Part shown: in pieces, positions 35,470-45,128 of the stretch
Layout of the letters: the number at the start of each line of letters is the position of its first letter
Position numbering within the stretch: position 1 is the stretch's first letter
Assembly: GCA_017945845.1 (NCBI GenBank)
Contig: CP072828.1
Span: 868,001 to 932,000, forward strand
Reading direction: 5' to 3'
Source: Carnobacteriaceae bacterium zg-C25
Lineage (GTDB): Bacteria; Bacillota; Bacilli; Lactobacillales; Aerococcaceae
DNA: 64,000 bases
The notes under the pieces: generated by a model
Database searches by the model: none
What the model was told of the DNA's origin: nothing
The model's input: the letters and a program-made list of their open reading frames with translations, nothing else
Program-made: the position numbers and the translations under genes

Positions 35470-36034
35470 AAATTTTTCCCTCCTCGACATCAAACGCATT
35501 TGTATAAACCATACGTTTTTTTACAGCGATAGAATCGCCACCTAACACATCAACCAATGCATATGCAAAGGCATACGCCGTAGCCGGACCACGACTAGTA
35601 ACTAAATTTTTATCTACAACGACAATATCTTCTTTGAACTGACCCGCTTTTATCACATCTTGGTATCCAACATAAGCCGTAAACTCTCTATTTTCAAGAA
35701 TACCTGCACGTTCCAATGCAATCGGTGCCGCACACATGGCAGCCACCCATTTACCAGATGCATCCATTTCTTTGATGGCTTTGATGACCAAATCGTTATC
35801 TCGAAGGTTATCCGCTCCCGGACGTCCCCCTGGTAAAACGACCATATCATACTCTTTTGAAATATCTGAATGTAAAACGGCATCACATTTTACGGTTATG
35901 TCGTGTGCGCCAGTGACGATTTCATCTGTTCCAACTAATTTACATTCAATATTGGCACGACGAATAATGTCTGCGATTGTTAATGTTTCCCCTTCTTCAA
36001 ATCCCGGGGCTACAAATACTGCTACTTTCACCAT
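35462..36034 (-). CDS. DJ-1/PfpI family protein (first copy)
   Basis: 190 residues. Motifs as in its neighbour: GFEEGETLTIADIIRRANIE, VVLPGGRPGADNL, AAMCAAPIALERAG with the nucleophile Cys, TSRGPATAYAFAYALVD. Possible glyoxalase III or protein-repair role. It is the first gene of the dj1-dj1-rpiR unit; the region upstream to 36400 has no gene and should hold its promoter. Confidence 0.9.
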   Translation of the reverse strand: MVKVAVFVAPGFEEGETLTIADIIRRANIECKLVGTDEIVTGAHDITVKCDAVLHSDISKEYDMVVLPGGRPGADNLRDNDLVIKAIKEMDASGKWVAAMCAAPIALERAGILENREFTAYVGYQDVIKAGQFKEDIVVVDKNLVTSRGPATAYAFAYALVDVLGGDSIAVKKRMVYTNAFDVEEGKIYG

Positions 36035-36400
36035 AATTTACCTACCCTACTTTACTTTTTCTTTAGTGTATCATTTGTGTTATAAAGACAACACATTTTT
36101 TCAAAATCTGGAAAAATTATTGTGCCTTGTGAACTATCATCTACTATTTTTTATCATTAGAAATACATCTTCATTTAATAAAAAGCCGTATTATATTTTT
36201 AAGCATCATGATTTATTTTTCGTTAACCAATCTAAATCGTTAATCAGTATCATTTAAAATTGCAATAAATAATATAGTCTTATCTGGCTGATTTTTTTAA
36301 CAAGCAATCTACATCTACAACTTATAGATAACGATTTGTTATAAAATCGTCATTTTTTTACTACCTGCTTTAACGCTTTTATTGTATCCATTGCTAAATA
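36035..36400. other. AT-rich spacer
   Basis: No gene, RNA or convincing terminator seen; it presumably carries the promoter of the DJ-1 genes and the 3' trailer of the PTS gene. Confidence 0.4.
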
Positions 36401-38227
36401 CTAAACTAATGAAATTTCAATTTTATCTGAAGTAATCGTTGGTGTTACTCGTTCAAATTCAACGCCGTTCGTTACAATAAACGGAATAATCGTGTCGTAT
36501 CCAAGTTCTCTTAATTTTTTGAGATCAAATTCAACGAGTAGTTGCCCGGTTTCAACAATGTCACCTTCTTTAATATGCACTTTAAAATGTTCACCTTTTA
36601 AATTTACCGTATCTAAACCGATATGAATCAGCACCTCAACACCATTATCACTACGCAAACCAATTGCGTGTTTTGTTTCAAAAACCATCGACACTTTACT
36701 TGAAAATGGTGCAAAAACTTTTCCTTCAGTTGCGATAATGGCAAAACCTTGTCCCATGATACCAGTTGAAAAAACCGCATCATTTACTTTGTTGAGTTCA
36801 ACAATTTCCCCTTTAGCAAAAGGTTTAACTTCTAATTTTGTTGCTGAAATAGCATTTGTTTCATCAGTTAATTGACTTTCTTTTTTATGAATTCCAAGCA
36901 ACAACGTCCCTGCTATTGCTAAAATAATACTGATAGAAACACCAATAATAATGTGAATATAACTATCGGCAATATAAGTCGGTAAAGCAAGAATTCCCGG
37001 AAGAATTACGGCTGTAGCACCACCGCCAAAGAAATTGATGTAAGCAGCACCAATACCACCTGCAATCATGGCACAAATCATAGGTTTTTTATATTTCAAA
37101 TTGAAACCAAACATTGCGGGCTCTGTTACACCAAATAAAGCTGTAACACCAGCTGAAAGTGCCTCCGCTTTTTCAGCTTTTTTCTTCAAAAGAAGAAAAA
37201 CAGCAAGCGTCGCACCCGCCTGAGCTAAGTTTCCTGTCAAATTGGCTGGTGAAATAACAGAATGTCCGTACTCTGCAATTAACTGCGCGTTAATAGGGGT
37301 AATGGCATAATGCATACCAAAAATAATCAACAACGGTCTAAAGGTACCGAATAAAAATGCCCCAATAACACCATTCGTTGTATAAAGGAAAGTCACTACT
37401 TTAGCAACACCTTGACCGACATATGTACCGAATGGCCCAATGACAATAAGTTCCAATGGCACCATAATAAACAACACCAACATTGGTACAAATAACACTT
37501 TAAAAGTATCTGGAATCACTTTATTGACCCATTTATAAACATAAGACATTATCCAGACACTTAAAATAATTGGAATAATCGTAGATTTATAATTTACAAA
37601 TAATACTGGCAATCCAAGAAATGATAAACTACTTACCCCTGTTTTAGCGGCTTGTAGAGCACCATTTTGAATCGTTGGATACATCAGTGCACCAGCTAAT
37701 GCAATGGCAAGAAATTCATGTGTTTTAAATTTTTTCGCTGCACTGACGGCTAAAAAGAATGGGAAGAAATAGAATAATAAATCACCAATTAAACTGATCA
37801 TTTGATACGTTCCACTAGTTGAACTGACCAATTTAAGTGTTGTCAAAATTGCTAAAACAGACTTCACCATACCGCATCCAATCAAAACTGGAATAACCGG
37901 GCCAAAACACCCCGAAATCGCTTCTACAACTCGTGCAATAATATTCTTCTTAATTTCTGTACTTTGCACTTGATTATCAGATAGTGAAACTAATTTTGTT
38001 GCCTCTTCAAATACTTGTGCTACTTTTGCACCAATGATAACTTGAAGTTGCCCACTTTTAATTTGTGCCTTAATGACACCGGGTACTTGATCAAGTGCAT
38101 TTAAATCAATTTTATTTTCATCAGCAACGTTCAATCGCAATCGCGTAGCACAGTGCGTCATAAAAGTAATATTGTCTTCTCCAATAATTTGAATGATTTG
38201 TTTAGCTGTTTCTTTATTGCTGCTCAT
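36401..38227 (-). CDS. Beta-glucoside-type PTS transporter, EIIBCA
   Basis: 608 residues. EIIB domain 1-80 with the phosphorylated Cys in THCATRLRLNV; EIIC membrane domain about 105-450 with GIHYAITPINAQ-type and ALFGVTEPAMFGFN signatures (FGVTEPA is the family motif); EIIA domain about 470-605 with the active His in VLIHIGLDTVNLKG. It imports and phosphorylates a beta-glucoside (family substrates: salicin, arbutin, trehalose or sucrose), using EI and HPr. The ATG at 38227 follows AGGAGG. Unlike the second PTS at 47468, no phospho-glycosidase is next to it. Confidence 0.92.
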   Translation of the reverse strand: MSSNKETAKQIIQIIGEDNITFMTHCATRLRLNVADENKIDLNALDQVPGVIKAQIKSGQLQVIIGAKVAQVFEEATKLVSLSDNQVQSTEIKKNIIARVVEAISGCFGPVIPVLIGCGMVKSVLAILTTLKLVSSTSGTYQMISLIGDLLFYFFPFFLAVSAAKKFKTHEFLAIALAGALMYPTIQNGALQAAKTGVSSLSFLGLPVLFVNYKSTIIPIILSVWIMSYVYKWVNKVIPDTFKVLFVPMLVLFIMVPLELIVIGPFGTYVGQGVAKVVTFLYTTNGVIGAFLFGTFRPLLIIFGMHYAITPINAQLIAEYGHSVISPANLTGNLAQAGATLAVFLLLKKKAEKAEALSAGVTALFGVTEPAMFGFNLKYKKPMICAMIAGGIGAAYINFFGGGATAVILPGILALPTYIADSYIHIIIGVSISIILAIAGTLLLGIHKKESQLTDETNAISATKLEVKPFAKGEIVELNKVNDAVFSTGIMGQGFAIIATEGKVFAPFSSKVSMVFETKHAIGLRSDNGVEVLIHIGLDTVNLKGEHFKVHIKEGDIVETGQLLVEFDLKKLRELGYDTIIPFIVTNGVEFERVTPTITSDKIEISLV

Positions 38228-38300
38228 ATTGAGCACCTCCTACTTTTATTTCCCTAGGTTTAACCATACAATATCCAAAAATAATTGCGCTTTCAATCGA

Positions 38301-38338
38301 TTTTCAAAAATTGAAAATTTTTCTGCAAACAGAAAAAT
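38301..38338. promoter_or_regulatory. Paired palindromes upstream of the PTS gene
   Basis: TTTTCAAAAATTGAAAA (38301-38317; 7-bp arms) directly adjoins a second palindrome with 9-bp arms ATTTTTCTG and CAGAAAAAT (38317-38338). They lie 75-110 bp upstream of the start codon and are good candidates for the RpiR regulator. Confidence 0.5.
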
Positions 38339-38418
38339 CATCGTACATTTTTTAATTTCTAACCGTATCATCAAACCGTAAAAGACGCATTCTATTCGTG
38401 ATTTATCACTATATTTAA

Positions 38419-38452
38419 CAAAAAATCGGCGCAGCCAAAAGGCTACGCCGAT
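38419..38452 (-). terminator. Terminator of the adhesin gene
   Basis: 12-bp arms ATCGGCGCAGCC / GGCTACGCCGAT (38425-38436, 38441-38452), one mismatch, T run on the minus strand. Confidence 0.85.
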
Positions 38453-38532
38453 AAATCAGTTAATTTAATTATTGTATATTAAATTGTCTAAAAATTGATA
38501 TATTTTTACCTGTTATGAACCATGTCAACAGC

Positions 38533-41500
38533 TTATGCAATTCGTTCTTTTTTGTATCTAAACGAATACACTACTCCAGCCATGATAAATAACACAAATG
38601 CGTAAACAGAATAATCTGTATTTCCAGTGTTTGGTAAATTAGAATTAGGTTGTTCTTTTGTCGGCATTGTCGTTGAACCAGAAGGTTCGCTTGGCACTGT
38701 CATTGAATCAGAAGGCTCACTCGGTACTGTCATTGAATCAGAAGGCTCACTCGGTACTGTCATTGAATCAGAAGGCTCACTCGGTACTGTTGTTGAATCA
38801 GAAGGCGCGCTCGGTACTGTTGTTGAATCAGAAGGTTCAGTTGGTACTATTGGTTCTACATACATATTCGTTACGGTGTACCCTGTTTCTTGTGTTCCTT
38901 CCACCGTTACCGTATAAACGTTATCGCCTACCGTTACTCGATTATTCGCTTCGCCAACTTCTTTGACAGTATATACATTTGGTGTCACTTGATCTACCGT
39001 ATCTACAACTAGTAAATCGGTAAACTCATGTTGCCATTGATTCGTTGCGTTCAATGTCACAGGATCACCTAATGCTTGTCCATTTTTATACAACTGTACT
39101 TGAACACTATTTTCACTAACTGTTCCAACCCATACTTTTGTCACGTTCACACTTGTTGTGGACGGTTGCAATGGTGTTGGTACTATCGGTTCTACATACG
39201 TATTCGTTACGGTATATCCAGTTGCTTGCGTTCCATCTACCGTTACCGTGTATGTGTTATCGCCTACCGTTACTCGATTATTCGCTTCGCCAACTTCTTT
39301 GACGGTGTATACGTTTGGCGTTGTTTGATCTACCGTATCTACAACTAATAAATCAGTAAACTCATGTTTCCATTGATTAGATGCGTTCAATGTCACAGGA
39401 TTACCTAATGCTTGTCCATTTTTGTATAGCTGTACTTGAACACTATTTTCACTAACTGTTCCAACCCATACTTTTGTCACGTTCACACTTGTTGTGGACG
39501 GTTGCAATGGCGTTGGTACTATCGGTTCTACATACGTATTCGTTACGGTGTATCCTGTTGCTTGCGTTCCTTCTACCGTTACCGTATATGTGTTATCGCC
39601 TACCGTTACGCGATTATTCGCTTCACCAACTTCTTTGACAGTGTATACGTTTGGCGTTGTTTGATCTACCGTATCTACAACTAATAAATCAGTAAACTCA
39701 TGTTGCCATTGATTAGATGCGTTCAATGTCACAGGATTACCTAATGCTTGTCCATTTTTGTATAGCTGTACTTGAACACTATTTTCACTAACTGTTCCAA
39801 CCCATACTTTTGTCACGTTCACGCTTGTTGTGGACGGTTGTAATGGTGTTGGTACTATCGGTTCTACATACGTATTTGTTACGGTGTATCCCGTTGCTTG
39901 TGTTCCTTCTACCGTTACCGTATATGTGTTATCGCCTGCCGTTACGCGATTATTCGCTTCGCCAACTTCTTTAACAGTGTATACGTTTGGCGTTGTTTGA
40001 TCTACCGTATCTACAACCAGTAAATCAGTAAACTCATGTTTCCATTGATTCGTTGCGTTCAATGTCACAGGATTACCTAACGCTTGTCCATTTTTGTATA
40101 ACTGTACTTGAACACTATTTTCACTAACTGTTCCAACCCAGACTTTTGTCACGTTCACGCTTGTTGTCTCAGGTACGTACGTATTGGTAATCGTATGATT
40201 TGCAACGGCTTTTTCATATCTTGCAGGCACATTCACTTCATCAACCGTATACGTGTAAGTTACGCCATTATTATCTGTTGCTGGCAATTCGCGCCATGTA
40301 TAGCTTGTTGTCCCTGAAACAAGTTCTACCGCAGATCCATACGCTACACCATTTTGATATAGTTGCACAGAAATCGTTGGTTTTTCTGCTGGTCCACCAA
40401 CCCACACTTTATTGACCGTGTATTCTGTTTTTGCTGGTACATAGGTATTGGTAATCGTATGATTTGCAACGGCTTTTTCATATCTTGCAGGCACATTCAC
40501 TTCATCAACCGTATACGTGTAAGCTACGCCATTATTATCTGTTGCTGGCAATTCTCGCCATGTATAGCTTGTTGTCCCTGAAACAAGTTCTACTGCAGAT
40601 CCATACGCTACACCATTTTGATATAGTTGTACAGAAATCGTTGGTTTTTCTGTTGGTCCACCAACCCACACTTTATTGATCGTGTATTCTGTTTTCGCTG
40701 GTACGTACGTATTGGTAATTGTATTATTCGCAACTGCTTTTTCATATCCTACTGGCACATTCACTTCATCAACTGTATACGTGTAAGCTACGCCATTATT
40801 ATCTGTTGCTGGCAATTCTCGCCATGTGTAGCTTGTTGTCCCTGAAACAAGTTCTACTGCAGATCCATACGCTACACCATTTTGATATAACTGTACAGAA
40901 ATCGTTGGTTTTTCTGTTGGTCCACCAACCCACACTTTATTGACCGTGTATTCTGTTTTCGCTGGTACGTACGTATTGGTAATTGTATATCCGCTTTCTT
41001 GTGTCCCGGCAACCGTTACAATATACGTATGATTGCCTACCTTTAATTGATTGTCGGCTTCTCCCACTTCTTTCACGGTATACACATTTTCTACATTTTC
41101 CGATGCATATTTTGGCAATTTCATAAACGTGTATGTCCAATTGCCATTTTCTGTTAATTGAACAGAATTGCCCTCTGGATTACCGTTTTTATACAATTGA
41201 ACGGTAACACTTTCTTCTTTTACACGACTAGCCCATTGTTTCGTAACGTGAACATTTACCGTATCCAGTTCCCAACCCGCATACGCATGCAATACATTTG
41301 GCGTAACAATATTGGTAATCGGTGTTGTTCCAGATGCAAATCGTAATGAAAAATTAAACGGATTGGCTTCTCTATTTCGGGCTACTTCTGCATCTGTTAT
41401 TGGTTGATTATCTTGTGTTCCATCTGCATTATGATTATACCAACCAGCTAGTGTATACGTTGAACGTGTTGGTTGAGAATCATCTTCTAATAATTTTAAC

Positions 41501-43671
41501 TGTGGAATATCTGTCCATGGATCAGTCGAACTATATATGGTATATAAAAATTCTTTTTCTGTTCCCGAATCAAACGTTCCGCCATTTGCATGGTAAATCA
41601 TCTTAGCACGCTGTCCTAATACAACTTGCTTGGTCGTTGGGTTTAATACAAAATCCCACATTCCAACACTGGTATGATCTGAAAGTGGTGCAATTGGTTG
41701 CGTAGTATCTTTACTTACATAATGCAATAACTTAGCATCTTCACTAGTCGCTACATAAGCAGTAGTGCTTAATTTTTCATTTGTAAATTCATTATCATTT
41801 GCCCCTCTAGCAACAACGTACCCAACATGACGATTGGCATATTCAACATATCCCGTATTGATACCAGCACTTGCTAATTTAGGCCCTTCACTAATAGAAA
41901 CATTAATTGGTTTCGTTAATGCACCCGTTAAAATAATGGAAGATTGTCCCTCTAACACACGAACATCTCCACCTTGAATGGTAGCATTTGGTGTGATAAT
42001 CACATCTTTTGCAGCGTAGATATTTTCACCACTTAGCTCTCCTTGTTTTAATTGATGTGAATTGCCGACAGACCAATCCCCTTTTGTATTGTTTTGTATA
42101 GTCGCATTGTCTACTTTTAAATACCCAGCATTATAAATACCACCAACCATTTGGTAGCCTGTATTATTCGATATATTGACACCGCCTGTTAATGTTAGAC
42201 TACCTTGATTATAAATAGCACCCGCATTATTAGAAGCCGTACCACCAGTTATAGAGCCTGATTCCATGAGCACTGCATTACCCGGTCCAATGAACATTCC
42301 ACCACCATACGACAAATTCCCATATGTATATGCCGCGTTATTCATTAATCGTGTATTTTTCAAAGTTAAATCAACACCAGACGCTTCATCTCGTTGATTT
42401 GAAACCGCGATTGCTGCCCCCGATACATCGGCCATAAAATTACGAATTGTCGTATTTTCTATTTTAGCAGTAACCGTACTACCCGTATAAAACGAAATGG
42501 CTCCACCGTATTTGGCAGTATATTTACCTGCGTTCCAAAAAGCTCCACGACCTTGTAAACTAGAATCTAACAAGTTAAAGGTTCCACTTCCGACAACTTG
42601 AATCAAACCTCCGGCTTCTCTAACGCGTGTCCCATCTTCTACAGACATTGTTGTATTTGAAATGGTTAAATGTGATTGTTCAGAAGTGATTGCACCACCT
42701 GCAACACCAATGTCTCCTTTGTTTCCTAACAAAACAAAATTAGAATGGTGAATTTCAGCATGCGGTACATTTTCAAATTTAATGGCTCCACCCGTATTAA
42801 ACGGACCAGCAACCTTGAATGTTGTGCCATAAATGACAACTTCACTATCTGTTGCTTCAATAGATCCACCTTGATACCCACCTTTTGTTTGCCAGTCATC
42901 GTTGCTATTTTCTTCAAAAACTGTAGTAGTTTTATCCGTTGAAGCGGCATCTTTATTAATGTAAAGTTTAGAGCCACCTTCTAACTTGATTGCGCCACCT
43001 TCCCCGTTTGAGCCTCTTGGTGAAGAACCTGAACGGTTATGACTAAAGCGTCCACCTACAATATTAATTGTACTTGTTCCAGAATACATGGCTCCACCGT
43101 GAGGCGATAAAATCGGATCTCCCGCTTTTTCAACGACAGGTGTGTCTTTTTTAGTTGTATTTTCTATAAATTCGGTATTTTCTAAATTTAACGTTGCATG
43201 TTCTGCAAAAATAGCACCACCGCTATACCGTTGTGTATTTACAGTATCAATTATTTTTTTATCAAATAATTGTGTCGTCCCTTTTTGGACAACCGTATTT
43301 TTTAAAGTTAACGTTGCCCCATTCGTAACAAGAAACAAACGCGATTGATTATTCCCGTTAAGATGAATATTTTCAAAAGTTACTTGTCCACCAGAAACCG
43401 TAAACATATTCTCTATCAAACCGTTTGTTGTTAACTCAACACCATCAGATGCCGATATTTTAACTGTCTTACCCGATAAATCAATTGATTGAGATATACT
43501 GAAAGAAGAACGAATTAAAATATCATCACTGTTTAATTCTAAAGCTTGAATCAGCTCATCTTGTGTACTAACAGTGACCGTGGCAGCGTAGACCGACGGC
43601 ACCTTCATACAAAACAAACAAGTGATAAAAATCACAAATATAGCTGACCATCTTAATCTCTTTGTATTCAT
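38533..43671 (-). CDS. Sortase-anchored adhesin with beta-helix, InlB-type and Cna-B repeats
   Basis: 1712 residues. Signal peptide 1-29 (cleavage after VYA). About 30-680 is a right-handed parallel beta-helix of the pectate-lyase/polymorphic-membrane-protein type, rich in GGAI, NNT and TLTG turns. About 690-790 is a Listeria-Bacteroides (InlB B) repeat-like module (MIYHANGGTFDSGTEKEF). Eight Cna-B domains follow: one single, three 88-residue units (264-bp DNA period) and four 112-residue units (336-bp period). A Ser/Pro/Glu/Asp spacer of seven ten-residue repeats (TVPSEPSDSM) leads to LPNTG near residue 1676, a membrane helix and KKER. It is wall-anchored and probably adhesive; Cna-B domains often form internal isopeptide bonds. 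Confidence 0.9.
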   Translation of the reverse strand: MNTKRLRWSAIFVIFITCLFCMKVPSVYAATVTVSTQDELIQALELNSDDILIRSSFSISQSIDLSGKTVKISASDGVELTTNGLIENMFTVSGGQVTFENIHLNGNNQSRLFLVTNGATLTLKNTVVQKGTTQLFDKKIIDTVNTQRYSGGAIFAEHATLNLENTEFIENTTKKDTPVVEKAGDPILSPHGGAMYSGTSTINIVGGRFSHNRSGSSPRGSNGEGGAIKLEGGSKLYINKDAASTDKTTTVFEENSNDDWQTKGGYQGGSIEATDSEVVIYGTTFKVAGPFNTGGAIKFENVPHAEIHHSNFVLLGNKGDIGVAGGAITSEQSHLTISNTTMSVEDGTRVREAGGLIQVVGSGTFNLLDSSLQGRGAFWNAGKYTAKYGGAISFYTGSTVTAKIENTTIRNFMADVSGAAIAVSNQRDEASGVDLTLKNTRLMNNAAYTYGNLSYGGGMFIGPGNAVLMESGSITGGTASNNAGAIYNQGSLTLTGGVNISNNTGYQMVGGIYNAGYLKVDNATIQNNTKGDWSVGNSHQLKQGELSGENIYAAKDVIITPNATIQGGDVRVLEGQSSIILTGALTKPINVSISEGPKLASAGINTGYVEYANRHVGYVVARGANDNEFTNEKLSTTAYVATSEDAKLLHYVSKDTTQPIAPLSDHTSVGMWDFVLNPTTKQVVLGQRAKMIYHANGGTFDSGTEKEFLYTIYSSTDPWTDIPQLKLLEDDSQPTRSTYTLAGWYNHNADGTQDNQPITDAEVARNREANPFNFSLRFASGTTPITNIVTPNVLHAYAGWELDTVNVHVTKQWASRVKEESVTVQLYKNGNPEGNSVQLTENGNWTYTFMKLPKYASENVENVYTVKEVGEADNQLKVGNHTYIVTVAGTQESGYTITNTYVPAKTEYTVNKVWVGGPTEKPTISVQLYQNGVAYGSAVELVSGTTSYTWRELPATDNNGVAYTYTVDEVNVPVGYEKAVANNTITNTYVPAKTEYTINKVWVGGPTEKPTISVQLYQNGVAYGSAVELVSGTTSYTWRELPATDNNGVAYTYTVDEVNVPARYEKAVANHTITNTYVPAKTEYTVNKVWVGGPAEKPTISVQLYQNGVAYGSAVELVSGTTSYTWRELPATDNNGVTYTYTVDEVNVPARYEKAVANHTITNTYVPETTSVNVTKVWVGTVSENSVQVQLYKNGQALGNPVTLNATNQWKHEFTDLLVVDTVDQTTPNVYTVKEVGEANNRVTAGDNTYTVTVEGTQATGYTVTNTYVEPIVPTPLQPSTTSVNVTKVWVGTVSENSVQVQLYKNGQALGNPVTLNASNQWQHEFTDLLVVDTVDQTTPNVYTVKEVGEANNRVTVGDNTYTVTVEGTQATGYTVTNTYVEPIVPTPLQPSTTSVNVTKVWVGTVSENSVQVQLYKNGQALGNPVTLNASNQWKHEFTDLLVVDTVDQTTPNVYTVKEVGEANNRVTVGDNTYTVTVDGTQATGYTVTNTYVEPIVPTPLQPSTTSVNVTKVWVGTVSENSVQVQLYKNGQALGDPVTLNATNQWQHEFTDLLVVDTVDQVTPNVYTVKEVGEANNRVTVGDNVYTVTVEGTQETGYTVTNMYVEPIVPTEPSDSTTVPSAPSDSTTVPSEPSDSMTVPSEPSDSMTVPSEPSDSMTVPSEPSGSTTMPTKEQPNSNLPNTGNTDYSVYAFVLFIMAGVVYSFRYKKERIA
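38830..41000. repeat. Two tandem-repeat arrays encoding Cna-B domains
   Basis: Four 336-bp units (about 38850-40150) and three 264-bp units (about 40150-40980), each nearly identical internally. They explain long frames on the plus strand, which are not genes. Confidence 0.9.
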
Positions 43672-43729
43672 ATGGTTGATACCCCTTTAATTTCCCTTTT
43701 TTAATAAGCTTTGCATTTTCCTTAATCAT

Positions 43730-43760
43730 ATTATACGCCCTATGATTAGCGTATTGTCAA
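43730..43760 (-). promoter_or_regulatory. Candidate promoter of the adhesin gene
   Basis: TTGACA (43755-43760 complement), 19-bp spacer, TATAAT (43730-43735 complement). The elements are consensus but the spacer is long. Confidence 0.5.
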
Positions 43761-44030
43761 GGTTTTGTCGCGAAAAAACTGTAAAAATTCGTCTGTTTTT
43801 TATACTTTTAGTGTTTTTTGTAGACTATTGATGATACAAGATTAACTCCCACCGAAAAGCACCATTTAAGACGCTATGTTAAAGGGATTGACAACCAACA
43901 TACATAAAAATCCCCCCTGTTTGATGACAACTTTGGATTGTCATGCATTATATTTAAAAGATGTTGATCGTTTTTTCAGAAGTCAACAATACCCAGTATT
44001 ATAGAACCATTAAATTGTGCAAAACAAAAA

Positions 44031-44060
44031 AATCAAGATACGACTGTGTACCTTGATTCT
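44031..44060 (-). terminator. Terminator after the 195-residue membrane protein gene
   Basis: AATCAAG / CTTGATT outer arms (44032-44038, 44053-44059) with T run (complement of 44025-44031). Confidence 0.6.
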
Positions 44061-44268
44061 AAATTATGCAAACAACACCAGTTGTTAAAGTTTTTTCTAT
44101 TAGAGAGTCACCTAAAACAATCAATTCCAATTACTTTTTTAGAATTGTAAAATCACATGCGCTATTATATCGGTCAAAATAACGACACGATTAATTTCAA
44201 CAGCTATTACACCATTCGTTTAATACATCATTTGATTTGATTTAACCTTAAACGATTCATTTTTAGCA

Positions 44269-44856
44269 CTATTGTTTAAATTTGTATAATCTATATAATT
44301 GATAACTTAAATAAATGAGTAGCGCACATAAAACTAGCGCAATTACTATTCGGACAATAAAATACCCTACTCCTAACAAAGCCACACTGATGCAATATAG
44401 CAATATTAGTATTACTGGTATCAAAAACAACAGTAAAATATAAAAATTTTTAAATGATATTATTTTTTGTTGTACATTAACAAAGTCTTCATCAAGGCTA
44501 AAACTTTCATGGAAAGAATAGTCATACGTTAAATTCAGTTGACTAAATGGATAATTTTTAATCTCAATACTGTCATAAAAGAATGAATCAAAAGAGTGTA
44601 TATCACCTGTAGCACTGACATACTGTAAAAATAATAGAAAAACCAATTTTATACCTGTTATTTCGGGTTCAACAACGACTTTTAATTTCGATTCTTTATT
44701 GATTTTTAGCTGATTAACATCTTCTAAATGAACGGATTTTAAAAGTAATTTATCGTTTTCATACACACTATATAGACGTGCATTGACATCTTTAGATTGT
44801 TTTAAAATTAAGTCATATGTATTTGCCGTATCCATTGACACACCTAACGTTTCCAT
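44269..44856 (-). CDS. Membrane-anchored beta-domain protein, cassette A
   Basis: 195 residues. About 1-120 looks like a soluble beta-rich domain, and two close-packed helices follow (about 135-185). The same plan (short N-terminal beta part with NVKN/VHLE-type segments, then a C-terminal membrane part) is seen in the 143-residue protein at 54769, where LKSVHLEDV... corresponds to ISKVHLEPV.... Function unknown. It is the last gene of the group peptidase-77aa-195aa. AGGGGC precedes the ATG. Confidence 0.6.
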   Translation of the reverse strand: METLGVSMDTANTYDLILKQSKDVNARLYSVYENDKLLLKSVHLEDVNQLKINKESKLKVVVEPEITGIKLVFLLFLQYVSATGDIHSFDSFFYDSIEIKNYPFSQLNLTYDYSFHESFSLDEDFVNVQQKIISFKNFYILLLFLIPVILILLYCISVALLGVGYFIVRIVIALVLCALLIYLSYQLYRLYKFKQ

Positions 44857-44886
44857 GATGAATGCCCCTTTTCTGAATTTTTATTT

Positions 44887-45111
44887 TTAATCACTATTTC
44901 TATCTTTTTTTAATGCACTTATTGTTGCAAGTACCATAAAAGGTATTGTTATAGCGTGTACTTTACTATTCGATAAATACGCAACATTTAAAAAACAACC
45001 AATAAAAATTAATGGAATATAAATCATTTTATTGTATTTTGATTTTTGAAATATTATTTTGTCTATAACTATATATAACCCAGCTGATAAAACAGAAAGC
45101 AAAAATATCAT
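44887..45111 (-). CDS. Small membrane protein, cassette A
   Basis: 74 residues starting MIFLLSVLSAGLYIVIDKII; AGGTGA is well placed. Three hydrophobic segments (MIFLLSVLSAGLYIVI, YIPLIFIGCFLNVAYL, IPFMVLATISAL). It lies between the peptidase and the 195-residue gene with gaps of 17 and 30 bp. No family recognised; similar in size to the small membrane proteins of cassette B (53564, 53812). Confidence 0.55.
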   Translation of the reverse strand: MIFLLSVLSAGLYIVIDKIIFQKSKYNKMIYIPLIFIGCFLNVAYLSNSKVHAITIPFMVLATISALKKDRNSD

Positions 45112-45128
45112 AAGAATCACCTATATTT

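Larger units (their letters stand above)
43672..44268. other. Long spacer with IS-end relic
   Basis: Besides the adhesin promoter and a terminator, it contains another ISL3-end-like remnant (43957-44008: AGATGTTGATCG ... TCAACAAT ... AGTATTATAGAACC). No gene recognised; 44070-44268 is featureless AT-rich DNA. Confidence 0.5.

Noticed and set aside
39076-40943. Repeated plus-strand frames (INRIRVSYAIIICCWQF type)
   Set aside because: Antisense shadows of the Cna-B repeats; Cys/Arg/Tyr-rich composition unlike real proteins and no start signals.
28601-43671. Possibility that the tandem repeats are CRISPR arrays
   Set aside because: Units of 234, 264 and 336 bp are in frame and encode G5 or Cna-B domains; no short repeats with unique spacers occur.
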